This document shows, piece by piece, positions 1-6,229 of a stretch of 7,350 nucleotides of DNA. Position numbers and translations under genes: made by a program. Each line of letters starts with the position of its first letter. Within the stretch, counting starts at the first letter, position 1. The DNA is from Alphaproteobacteria bacterium. GTDB taxonomy: Bacteria; Pseudomonadota; Alphaproteobacteria; Sphingomonadales; Rhodothalassiaceae. The DNA is taken from positions 1 through 7,350 of the forward strand of contig RFKS01000169.1 in the NCBI GenBank assembly GCA_003694205.1, read 5' to 3'. The notes beneath the pieces are model-generated. The model was not told where the DNA came from and searched no databases. It was given only the letters and a program-made list of their open reading frames with translations.

Positions 1-1
1 G

Positions 2-190
2 CTCCTGCTCGACCACGGCGCCAACCCCAACGCCGTGGCCTCGATCCGCAAGGGTATCCGGTTCACCGATGACGAACGCGTGCACGAATATCGCGACGTC
101 ACGCCCGTCACCTACGGTCGCGCCTTTCACCTGCGCGGCTGGGTCAACGAAGCGGCATTGGCGGAAATCGCGGCGCGGGGCGGCGAATAA
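2..190 (+). CDS. Ankyrin-repeat protein, C-terminal fragment
   Basis: This is the last 62 codons of a gene that begins before the window; the stop is TAA at 188-190. The visible protein opens with LLLDHGANPNA, the classic second helix and turn of an ankyrin repeat. It continues into a less regular unit (DVTPVTYGRAFHLRGWVNEAALAEIAARGG) that fits a degenerate final repeat, with the TP of the repeat start and a closing helix ending in ARGG. Ankyrin repeats mediate protein-protein contacts, and neither partner nor location can be inferred from this fragment. A hairpin terminator follows 18 nt after the stop. The family call rests on one good and one weak repeat. Confidence 0.7.
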   Translation, partial: LLLDHGANPNAVASIRKGIRFTDDERVHEYRDVTPVTYGRAFHLRGWVNEAALAEIAARGGE

Positions 191-208
191 TGGACCAGAA
201 AACGACGA

Positions 209-239
209 AAAGGCCGGAAGGTCGACCCTTCCGGCCTTT
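209..239. terminator. Bidirectional intrinsic terminator
   Basis: A perfect 13-bp inverted repeat (209-221 with 227-239, arms AAAGGCCGGAAGG and CCTTCCGGCCTTT) encloses a 5-nt loop. The stem ends in A/T pairs on both sides, so either strand gives a GC-rich hairpin running into U residues. It lies between two converging genes, the ankyrin protein from the left and the amidohydrolase from the right, and probably ends transcription of both. Confidence 0.85.
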
Positions 240-260
240 CTGGTGCCCCCCGGGCTGGGC

Positions 261-1538
261 CTATTTCCGATAGGCGAAGGGGGTCTTGCCCTTGAGATCC
301 TTGTAGCGGTCGCGGAGCTTGGTCTGGCGCGAGACGAGCGGGATCGCCTCGCCGCGGATGAACACCGCATCGGGACTCGACATCACTTCCAGCGGATCGC
401 CGTCCCAGACGACCACATCGGCCGTCTTGCCGCGCTCGAGCGAGCCGACCTCGTCCGCCACGCCATAAAGCCGCGCCGGATTGATGGTGATTGCCGCGAA
501 AGCGTCTTCCCACTTCATGCCGTTCGCCACCGCATTGCCGGCATATTGCAGCACAAGGCGCGGATTGTGCCCGTCGCTGCTCTCATCGGCGATGGTGACC
601 GCGACTCCCGCGGCGGCGAGCCGTGCCGCATTGGCCTGGGTGGCCGCAAGGCGCGAAAAATCGCCGGGCAGGTTCTGGAAGGGATGCACGATCACCGGTA
701 CCTTGGCGGCAGCAAGATCGTCGGCCACCATCCAGCCCTCTTCGGCACCGACGATGGCGATGCGGAGCTTCGGCATCTCGCGCCGGAGCTTGAGGATCTG
801 CGTGATGTCGCTCGCCCGGTTGGCGGTAATCAGGAGCGGCACCTCGCCGCGCATCACCGGCCCGAGCGCCTCGGCATCGAGTGCGGAGAGCACAAGGCCC
901 TTGAAGTCGTTCTTGTTCCGCATCCGCGCATAGCGATCGGCATCGCGCATGGCGTTCACGAAATAGACCACCGCCGCCCCGCGGGCGCCGCCGACGCGGG
1001 CCGCGCCGGAGGCCCCGAGCGAGGCAACGGCGAAAGCCCGCGGGTGGGTAACAATGTCCTTCGCGTCGCCGAGATGGATGAGCGCGCCATAGCCGGAGAA
1101 GAGGTGATCGCGGCCGCCCGGCACCACGGCGGCGCGGGTGATTCCCTCGATGCGGCTCACCGGAATGGCGCTCGCGCGCGGATTGATGCCGTAGGAGATG
1201 TCGAAGGCGGCGGAAAAGGGCGCCTCCTTCGAGACCCCCGTATCGCGCGTCGACTCCTCGAGACTGACCTCGACGGCCCCAAGCGCCGTATTGGCGGCGA
1301 AGATGCCCGGGGTGACGATCTTGCCATGGGCATCGACGACCCTGTAGCCGTCCGGCGCCGCGTCGCCGGCCCGCACCGCCTCGATGCGGTCGCCGTCGAG
1401 GAGAACCGTGCCGGTGTCGAGCTTGCCCTCGGGCCCCATGGTGATGACAGTGCCGCCGACGATGGCGATCCGCTCGGCAGCCGCCGGTCCGGCGACAAGC
1501 GCAAGGGCGGCGGCGAAGAGAAGTGCGAAGCGGCTCAT
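261..1538 (-). CDS. Exported amidohydrolase-like protein, metal ligands lost
   Basis: A 425-aa protein of the amidohydrolase superfamily (imidazolonepropionase-like branch). Residues 1-21 form a signal peptide (hydrophobic run, cleavage after GPAAA), so it should act in the periplasm. The N-terminal beta-sandwich start (IAIVGGTVITMG, VLLDGDRIEAV) and the C-terminal block (TINPARLYGVADEVGSLERGKTADVVVW) are typical. The barrel differs: the family HxH after 'TPG' is replaced by FAANTALG (N83, A85), the strand-5 His by T238 and the strand-6 His by V263/G264. Only an Asp equivalent (D318) seems kept. It is therefore probably not a normal metal-dependent hydrolase and may serve as a structural or regulatory partner of the upstream enzyme. 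The frame stays open upstream to 1679, but ATG 1538 is chosen because it has an AAGGAGA Shine-Dalgarno 6 nt before it (1545-1551), starts the signal peptide, and overlaps the upstream stop as ATGA. Confidence 0.92.
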   Translation of the reverse strand: MSRFALLFAAALALVAGPAAAERIAIVGGTVITMGPEGKLDTGTVLLDGDRIEAVRAGDAAPDGYRVVDAHGKIVTPGIFAANTALGAVEVSLEESTRDTGVSKEAPFSAAFDISYGINPRASAIPVSRIEGITRAAVVPGGRDHLFSGYGALIHLGDAKDIVTHPRAFAVASLGASGAARVGGARGAAVVYFVNAMRDADRYARMRNKNDFKGLVLSALDAEALGPVMRGEVPLLITANRASDITQILKLRREMPKLRIAIVGAEEGWMVADDLAAAKVPVIVHPFQNLPGDFSRLAATQANAARLAAAGVAVTIADESSDGHNPRLVLQYAGNAVANGMKWEDAFAAITINPARLYGVADEVGSLERGKTADVVVWDGDPLEVMSSPDAVFIRGEAIPLVSRQTKLRDRYKDLKGKTPFAYRK

Positions 1539-2938
1539 TTCACGTCTCCTTCCCCGGGCTGGCCGAGCTCGAAATCGCTCACCGGCTGATGCGCCGGGTC
1601 CTTGCGATCCCAGATCAGCGCGCCGTCGATGAAGACCTCGTCGGCCTTGGTATAAACCGAGAAGGGATCGCCCGACCACAGCACCACATCGGCGTTCTTG
1701 CCCGGCTCGAGACTGCCGGTCTTGCCCTCGATCCCGAGCGCCTTCGCCGGATTGTAGCTGAGCCAGGTCCAGGCATGCGCCTTGGTGATCGCGAGCCCCG
1801 CCTTGCGCGCGTCCGCCAGCGCCTTCGCCGCCTCCTGATTGAGACGTTGGATCCCGATCTCGGAGTCGGAATGGACGATGGCGCAGGCGCCGGCCTGATC
1901 GACGAACGGGATGTTTTCGCGGATGCCGTCATAGGCCTCGAGCTTGAAGCCCCACCAGTCCGCCCACATGGCGGCGCAGATGCCGTTCTCGGCGAGAAGG
2001 TCGGCGACCTTGTAGGCCTCGACGGCATGATGGAAGGCGGCGACGTGGTAGCCGAACTCCTTCGACATGTCGATCACCTGTGCCATCTCGTCACCACGAT
2101 AGCAGTGCATCTGCACACGGATCTTGCCGTCGAGCACGCCCTTCAGGGTCTCGAGTTCGAGATCACGCTTGGGCGGCTTTGCCTTCTCCGCCTCCTCGCC
2201 CCCCTTGGCCTTCTTGGCCTCGTATTCCTCCCATTGCCGCTTGTAGTCGGCGGCCTTGATCCAGGCGGCGCGGTAGCCTGCGAAATTGCCCATGCGGGTC
2301 GAGGGCGCCCGGCCCTTCGAGCCATAGACACGCTTGGGATTCTCGCCGCAGGCCATCTTCAGCCCGTAGGGCGCGCCGGGGAACTTCTTCCCCTGCACGG
2401 TGCGGGCCGGCACGTTTTTGAGCACCACCGAGCGGCCGCCGAAGAGATTGGCCGAGCCGGGCAGGATCTGCATCGCGGTAATGCCGCCAGCGAGCGCACG
2501 GATGAAGCCGGGATCCTGCGGCCACACCGAGTGCTCGGCCCAGACCTCCGCGGTATTGGGTGCGGTCGCCTCATTGCCGTCGGAATGCGCGCGCAGACCC
2601 GGCGAGGGATAGACGCCGAGATGGCTGTGCACATCGATGATGCCCGGCGTCACCCAGCGCCCCTTCGCGTCGACGACCGTGGCGTCCTCGGGGATGGCGA
2701 CGTCCGTGCCGAGCGCCACCACCTTGCCGTCGCGCATGACGAGCGTGCCGCCGTCGATGCGCCCGCCGCGGCCGTCGAGAATGACGGCGTTGGTGATCGC
2801 CGTCGGCACCGACGGCAAGGGATGATAGGTCGAGGGATAGGGTGTCCCCTCGTCGGCAGCGCGCGCCGGCATGCCGGATGCCGCCAATATGGCCGAGAGC
2901 GCAATACCTGCAAGGGCTGCGCCGCGATGCGTTGTCAC
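1535..2938 (-). CDS. Exported metal-dependent amidohydrolase
   Basis: A 467-aa amidohydrolase. Residues 1-28 look like a signal peptide ending in MPARA, so the enzyme should be periplasmic. The expected metal-site residues are present: HSH at 104-106 within TPGIIDVHSHLG, a candidate carboxylated Lys at 194 (GLKMACGENPKRVYG), H278, H303/H304, and D358 in VHSDSE. The C-terminal block ends in GSLEPGKNADVVLWSGDP. A Lys/Glu-rich stretch at about 230-262 looks like a surface insertion. Members hydrolyse cyclic amides, dipeptide-like compounds or related substrates; this one cannot be assigned. The start is GTG at 2938, supported by GGGGAGGA (2946-2953) 7 nt upstream and by the signal peptide. It precedes the degenerate amidohydrolase with a 4-nt overlap and follows the POT transporter on the same strand, so all three may be co-transcribed. 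Confidence 0.93.
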   Translation of the reverse strand: MTTHRGAALAGIALSAILAASGMPARAADEGTPYPSTYHPLPSVPTAITNAVILDGRGGRIDGGTLVMRDGKVVALGTDVAIPEDATVVDAKGRWVTPGIIDVHSHLGVYPSPGLRAHSDGNEATAPNTAEVWAEHSVWPQDPGFIRALAGGITAMQILPGSANLFGGRSVVLKNVPARTVQGKKFPGAPYGLKMACGENPKRVYGSKGRAPSTRMGNFAGYRAAWIKAADYKRQWEEYEAKKAKGGEEAEKAKPPKRDLELETLKGVLDGKIRVQMHCYRGDEMAQVIDMSKEFGYHVAAFHHAVEAYKVADLLAENGICAAMWADWWGFKLEAYDGIRENIPFVDQAGACAIVHSDSEIGIQRLNQEAAKALADARKAGLAITKAHAWTWLSYNPAKALGIEGKTGSLEPGKNADVVLWSGDPFSVYTKADEVFIDGALIWDRKDPAHQPVSDFELGQPGEGDVK

Positions 2939-2987
2939 TGCTCTTTCCTCCCCTCAAGGACTGTCGTTTGGACTGTTACGCGAGCCA

Positions 2988-3012
2988 CCATGCCGGCCCT
3001 GCGCCGGCGTGG
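2988..3012 (-). other. Intergenic hairpin between transporter and amidohydrolase
   Basis: In the 87-bp gap after the transporter stop, arms 2988-2997 and 3003-3012 pair over 10 positions (core GCCGGC/GCCGGC, one wobble) around a 5-nt loop. No U-tract follows on the minus strand, so it is not a standard intrinsic terminator. It could stabilise an mRNA end or reduce read-through. The structure is seen; the role is a guess. Confidence 0.45.
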
Positions 3013-3025
3013 CCCGTGCCTCACG

Positions 3026-4633
3026 CTACTCCCTTTCGAGCTCGGGATGGACCCCAGCCGCCACGGGCTCGCCCAGCTCCTCCGTGCCGGCGAGCTCGGG
3101 CTCGTCGCGCAAGGTGTCGAGATGCATCAGGCGCTTGACCAAAGGCGAGACGAGCGCCACACCGACACCGATTGCCACCGCGACAAGGCCGATCTCGTGA
3201 TAGACCGAGAGCACGGTCTCCTTGGCGAGTTCGGTGCCCCCGCCGCCCTCGGAACCGGTGGCGCGGGCGATCATGCCGGCAACGAAATTGCCGCCCGCGG
3301 TGGCAAAGAACCAGGCGCCCATGATCAGACTCGCCATGTGCGCCGGCGCCAGCCGGTTCATTGCCGACAGCCCCACCGGCGACAGGCACAATTCGCCCGT
3401 GGTGTGCAGGAAATAGATGAGGAAGATGAAGATCACCGGTGTCGGATTGTCGATCCCGACGAGATGCGCCCCCCAGACGAGAACCAGGAATCCGAGCCCG
3501 AGCTGGATGATGCCGAGGCCGAACTTGAGGGGTGTCGAGGGTTCGAGCCCACGCCGGCCGAGCGCCTGCCAGAGCCAGGCGAAAATGGGCCCGAGCAGGA
3601 TGATGTAGATCGGGTTGATCGACTGGAACAGCGATGCCGGAACGGTGAGGCCGAGAATCTCGCGATCGACATGACGATCGGTGAAGAGATTCAGTGACGA
3701 TCCGGCCTGCTCGAACAGCCCCCAGAACAGGGGTTGCAGGGCGATCAGGAAGATGATCGCAAAGATGCGGTCGCGGTCTTCCGGCTGCAGGCGGAAGAAC
3801 GCCACGAGCAGGATATAGAGAAGCAGGACAACGCCCGAGCCGAGAAGGATCGTCCCCACTACACCCTGGTACTGGATCAGCGTCCAGATCACTCCTACCG
3901 AAGCGATGCTGAGGCCATAGAGCAGCCACTCGAAAGGGACACCGAATACCGGCTTTTTGAGGCGTGCGGGGTCAGGTGCCTCGCCGTGGCCCTCAAGCAG
4001 CGGCTTGCCCCACATGAAAACGACGAGGCCCAGCAGCATGCCGACACCCGCAGCCCCGAATCCATAGGCCCAGCCAACCTTTTCGCCGAGCCAGCCGGCG
4101 ATGATGGCGCCCGTGGCGGCGCCGGTGTTGATACCCATGTAGAAGATCGTGTAGGCGCCGTCGCGGCGGACGTCGGTGCGCGGATAGAGCTGGCCGACGA
4201 TGACCGAGATATTGGCCTTGAGAAAGCCCGAACCGACGATGATGACGGCGAGCGCGAGCCAGAAGACGTTGATCGTCGGATCGGACTGCCCGCCGGTGCC
4301 ACCGATTGCCATCATGAACTGCCCGATGGTGAGCAGCACGGCGCCGAAGAGCACCGCTTTCCGCTGCCCGAGATAGCGATCGGCGAGATAGCCGCCGAGC
4401 ACCGGTGTGATATAGACGAGCGACGTGTAGGCGCCGTAGATCAGATAGGCCTTGGGCTCGGCGAAGAGCCAGTGCTTGACGAGATAGAAGATGAGGAGCG
4501 CGCGCATCCCGTAATAGGAAAAGCGCTCCCACATCTCGGCGAAAAAGAGGACGAAAAGCCCTTTCGGGTGGCCGAGGATCTCGCCGCTGCCACCCGGCCG
4601 GCCCGCCGCCGGCGTCTGTGTCGCCTCGCTCAT
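3026..4633 (-). CDS. POT/PTR2 family proton-coupled oligopeptide transporter
   Basis: A 535-aa inner-membrane transporter of the major facilitator superfamily, POT (PTR2) family, which imports di- and tripeptides with protons. Diagnostic motifs are all present: ExxER at 33-37 (FFAEMWERFSYYGMRA), the loop GGYLADRYLGQRKAVLFGA at 80-98, the conserved Lys in GFLKANIS (K139), FYMGINTGAATG at 164-175, FEQAGSSLNLF at 307-317, and GELCLSPVGLS at 413-423 with E414. Many hydrophobic helices fill the length, which is normal for the family. The acidic C-terminal tail follows the last helix. The frame stays open to 4690, but ATG 4633 is preferred because the extra 19 residues are arginine-rich and do not resemble family N-termini; GGAAGGG lies about 10 nt upstream (4645-4651). 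It precedes the two amidohydrolases on the same strand, suggesting linked uptake and hydrolysis of peptide-like nutrients. Confidence 0.95.
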   Translation of the reverse strand: MSEATQTPAAGRPGGSGEILGHPKGLFVLFFAEMWERFSYYGMRALLIFYLVKHWLFAEPKAYLIYGAYTSLVYITPVLGGYLADRYLGQRKAVLFGAVLLTIGQFMMAIGGTGGQSDPTINVFWLALAVIIVGSGFLKANISVIVGQLYPRTDVRRDGAYTIFYMGINTGAATGAIIAGWLGEKVGWAYGFGAAGVGMLLGLVVFMWGKPLLEGHGEAPDPARLKKPVFGVPFEWLLYGLSIASVGVIWTLIQYQGVVGTILLGSGVVLLLYILLVAFFRLQPEDRDRIFAIIFLIALQPLFWGLFEQAGSSLNLFTDRHVDREILGLTVPASLFQSINPIYIILLGPIFAWLWQALGRRGLEPSTPLKFGLGIIQLGLGFLVLVWGAHLVGIDNPTPVIFIFLIYFLHTTGELCLSPVGLSAMNRLAPAHMASLIMGAWFFATAGGNFVAGMIARATGSEGGGGTELAKETVLSVYHEIGLVAVAIGVGVALVSPLVKRLMHLDTLRDEPELAGTEELGEPVAAGVHPELERE

Positions 4634-4819
4634 CTGCTCACGATCCCTTCCTGCTCGCCACACCCCGCCGCGGAGGCTCTGCCGTGGCATTCTCCCGTCT
4701 CATTGTGTCCCGTCCGACGCAAGCGGACGCGCCCATAGTCAAATCACAGAATCGCGTTCTTGCCCAGCCCTTCGCGACGGGCCGTGCCCCGGCCGCCGAG
4801 AGTGGCTTGCAATTCAGGC

Positions 4820-4856
4820 GCTTGCTTCACGCTCTTGTGACAGGGAGCGAGCAAGC
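4820..4856. promoter_or_regulatory. Dyad with repeated GCTTGC, possible regulator site
   Basis: GCTTGCT (4820-4826) is repeated inverted as AGCAAGC (4850-4856). An inner GCTC/GAGC pair lies at 4831-4834/4845-4848. A further direct copy of GCTTGC lies at 4805-4810. A TTGTGA -35-like element (4835-4840) sits in the centre, with GATAAG 19 bp downstream (4860-4865), a weak promoter candidate for the RNA that follows. It could be an operator in the divergent region or a hairpin in transporter leader RNA. Confidence 0.35.
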
Positions 4857-4894
4857 TGTGATAAGACGCCAATCAAAATTCGGGCATAATCACG

Positions 4895-5030
4895 CCTGTC
4901 CGTGGGGGATCGTCCCTGGTTCTCCGCGGGCAGGTCGCGGGGCACACGACGTTCCCCCTGTTCCGACCCACTTGCCTTGGGTCCCGCGACAACTCGACGA
5001 GCCCCCGCAGTGCCCTCTGCGGGGGCTTTT
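4895..5030 (+). ncRNA. Candidate structured RNA: small RNA or leader attenuator
   Basis: A segment of about 135 nt with no credible ORF, dense in complementary arms and ending in an intrinsic terminator. Helix P1 pairs 4895-4905 with 4924-4934 (11 bp, two G-U) and has a GGGA/TCCC mini-hairpin in its loop. Helix P2 pairs 4934-4941 with 4983-4990 (GTCGCGGG/CCCGCGAC, perfect) and encloses GACCCA/TGGGTC (4965-4970/4978-4983). The terminator stem is 5000-5010/5017-5027. Alternatively 4902-4914 pairs with 4996-5008 (12 of 13), which breaks both P1 and the terminator and gives a rod with closed ends. Promoter evidence is weak (CATAAT 4885-4890, or the upstream TTGTGA/GATAAG pair). It may be a stand-alone RNA (the rod shape recalls 6S RNA, though it is short for that) or an attenuator for the VTT gene. 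The exact 5' end is unknown. Confidence 0.5.
5000..5030 (+). terminator. Intrinsic terminator, rightward
   Basis: An 11-bp perfect stem (5000-5010 AGCCCCCGCAG with 5017-5027 CTGCGGGGGCT) with a 6-nt loop runs into TTTTCTCT on the plus strand. The minus strand has no T-run after the stem, so the direction is rightward. No protein gene lies immediately upstream on this strand, which implies a non-coding transcript or a leader ending here. Confidence 0.85.
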
Positions 5031-5128
5031 CTCTACCGCTGCACGACCGACGGTGCCGCCCGTCGCCGGGGCCGGTGCTACGGCCGCACCCGTGAACGGC
5101 ACCACTCGGAGACCCAACCTAAGTATCC

Positions 5129-5167
5129 TTGATCGTGATATTCTGTTCCGATATATGTTCGGAACAG
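5129..5167 (+). promoter_or_regulatory. Candidate promoter with overlapping palindromic operator
   Basis: TTGATC (5129-5134) and TATATG (5152-5157) are spaced 17 bp, each matching 4 of 6 sigma-70 consensus bases. A perfect 9-bp inverted repeat, CTGTTCCGA (5143-5151) and TCGGAACAG (5159-5167), flanks the -10 with a 7-nt spacer. A dimeric regulator bound here would block RNA polymerase, so repression is the simple reading. The repeat is clear; the promoter is moderate; the regulator is unknown. Confidence 0.55.
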
Positions 5168-5196
5168 GTTCAAACCCGCACCGGGACGCCCTGCCC

Positions 5197-5871
5197 GTGG
5201 ACATCGCCTCGTGGATCGACACCGCCGCCGCGCTCCTCGCCCTTCCTGGTGAGCCGGCGGCAGTCACCTTGCCGGACTCGGTCTCGGGGTGGGTGCAGGC
5301 CATTCTCGATCCCTCGCGCTATGAGGCGCTGCTCGAGGCGGCCGGCCTCTGGGCGCCCCTGTTCTCGCTCGGTCTCATGCTGGCGGTCTCCTTGCTGCCG
5401 CTGCCCGCGGAGACGGTGGCGATCGTCAATGGCATGGTCTTCGGCCGCCTCGGCGGCTTCGTGCTCACGCTTCTTGGGGCGCTCATCGCGGCCTCGGTCG
5501 CCTTCGCCATCGGTCGACAGCTTGGGCGTCCGGCGGCGGCGCGCTTCGTTCCGGCGCGGGCGCTCGGCCGCTATGACCGGCTGGTCGAGGGCGGCGGACC
5601 CATGATGCTACTCGTCCTGCGCATGCTGCCCGTGGTGCCCTTCACGGTGGTCAATTACGGCGCGGCGCTCTCGCGGCTGCGCTTTTCCACGTTTCTGTGG
5701 ACCGCCACACTCGGCATGATCCCGCCCATCGCCGCCTTCGTCCTCATGGGCAGCGTGCTGCGTGACGATCCGCTGCTCGGCTGGCTGCTCATCGCAGGCG
5801 GTGCCGTCGCCATCGCCGGCCTCGGCTATCGGCTGCGCCACTGGGGCACCTCACGGAGTGAGACCCCGTGA
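5197..5871 (+). CDS. VTT-domain (TVP38/TMEM64, DedA-like) membrane protein
   Basis: An integral inner-membrane protein of the SNARE-associated/VTT superfamily, 224 aa from the chosen start. The domain spans about residues 50-190. The first conserved block is LPLPAETVAIVNGMVFG (67-83), followed by a glycine-rich helix to GRQLGR (106-111). The second block is RMLPVVPFTVVNYGAALSR (142-160), then a helix and LGMIPPIAAFVLMG (172-185). Family members are linked to lipid transport or scrambling and to membrane homeostasis, but this protein's role is not shown. Start choice is uncertain. ATG 5155 (238 aa) lies inside the inverted repeat and the proposed -10 and has no Shine-Dalgarno; GTG 5197 lies downstream of the proposed transcription start but has only a weak GGGA about 10 nt upstream. 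A 7-bp hairpin (5850-5856/5866-5872) covers the stop. The converging ferredoxin gene ends 6 nt away. Confidence 0.88.
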   Translation: MDIASWIDTAAALLALPGEPAAVTLPDSVSGWVQAILDPSRYEALLEAAGLWAPLFSLGLMLAVSLLPLPAETVAIVNGMVFGRLGGFVLTLLGALIAASVAFAIGRQLGRPAAARFVPARALGRYDRLVEGGGPMMLLVLRMLPVVPFTVVNYGAALSRLRFSTFLWTATLGMIPPIAAFVLMGSVLRDDPLLGWLLIAGGAVAIAGLGYRLRHWGTSRSETP

Positions 5872-5877
5872 GCAGCG

Positions 5878-6195
5878 CTACTCCTCGGGCGCGATGGTGA
5901 CTCGCAGACCCTCGAGCGCGTCGGTGACCTCGATCTGGCAGGAAAGACGCGAATTGGCGCGATAGACCTCGGTGTCGGAGACCAGGTCGTACTCGTCCTC
6001 CTCCTGCGCCGGCAGACGGCCGAGCCACTCCTCGGCGACATAGACATGACAGGTGGCGCAGGAGCAGCAGCCGCCGCAAATCGCGGCAAGATCGGCGATC
6101 CCGGCATGCTTGATCGCCTCCATGAGGCTGGTGCCGGGCCTGGCCTCGATCACATGCTCGGTGCCGGACCAGTCGGTGACGTGAATTTTCGGCAT
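5878..6195 (-). CDS. [2Fe-2S] ferredoxin, adrenodoxin type
   Basis: A 105-aa soluble cytoplasmic electron carrier. Cluster ligands follow the adrenodoxin/putidaredoxin pattern C-x5-C-x2-C-x36-C: C40, C46, C49 and C86, in CGGCCSCATCHVYV and SRLSCQI. The family features GTSLMEAIKHAGI (21-33) and the acidic interaction helix (EEDEYDLVSDTEVY, 65-78) are present, and the length is typical. Such proteins pass single electrons from an NAD(P)H-dependent reductase to oxygenases such as P450s or to biosynthetic enzymes; no partner lies in the window. Two extra cysteines (C43, C44) sit inside the cluster loop. ATG 6195 fits the family N-terminus; an AGGGG about 14 nt upstream is a weak ribosome site. 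The gene follows the TIGR02444 gene on the same strand with a 48-nt gap, so the two are probably co-transcribed. Confidence 0.95.
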   Translation of the reverse strand: MPKIHVTDWSGTEHVIEARPGTSLMEAIKHAGIADLAAICGGCCSCATCHVYVAEEWLGRLPAQEEDEYDLVSDTEVYRANSRLSCQIEVTDALEGLRVTIAPEE

Positions 6196-6229
6196 AGGCG
6201 ACTCGTTGCCCCTCGTCTTCTTCTTCCGT

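Larger units (their letters stand above)
4634..5196. other. 563-bp intergenic control region
   Basis: This gap separates the leftward transporter from the rightward VTT-domain gene. One rightward frame stays open across it, but its translation here is low-complexity, lacks homology cues and crosses a strong terminator, so I do not call it coding. From left to right it holds a 6-bp inverted repeat in the transporter leader (4711-4716/4724-4729), the GCTTGC dyad, the structured RNA segment with its terminator, and the promoter with overlapping dyad. I found no convincing -35/-10 pair for the transporter on the minus strand. Confidence 0.6.

Noticed and set aside
69..1589. Open rightward frame of 506 codons
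   Set aside because: It runs opposite the amidohydrolase, has Arg/Gly/Ala-rich low-information translation, no ribosome site, and crosses both the ankyrin gene's own frame and the terminator. It is a high-GC shadow.
1539..1679. 47-codon N-terminal extension of the second amidohydrolase
   Set aside because: The extension is Arg-rich, lies within the upstream coding region, and would bury the signal peptide. ATG 1538 has a strong Shine-Dalgarno.
1523..3697. Open rightward frame of 724 codons
   Set aside because: It lies antisense to two amidohydrolase genes and the transporter, whose motifs and signal peptides are unambiguous. Its translation shows no domain.
4895..5010. Bacterial SRP (4.5S) RNA
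   Set aside because: GGGGG/CCCCC end pairing and CTGGTTCTCC recall the 4.5S 5' end, but the highly conserved apical GGAAGGAAGCAGCC region is absent.
4618..5154. N-terminal extension of the VTT protein frame through the intergenic region
   Set aside because: It would cross the intrinsic terminator and structured RNA, and the sequence resembles no membrane-protein N-terminus.
5145..5160. Alphaproteobacterial LexA box (GTTC-N7-GTTC)
   Set aside because: Two GTTC elements are present but separated by 8 nt instead of 7. The longer perfect inverted repeat explains the sequence better.
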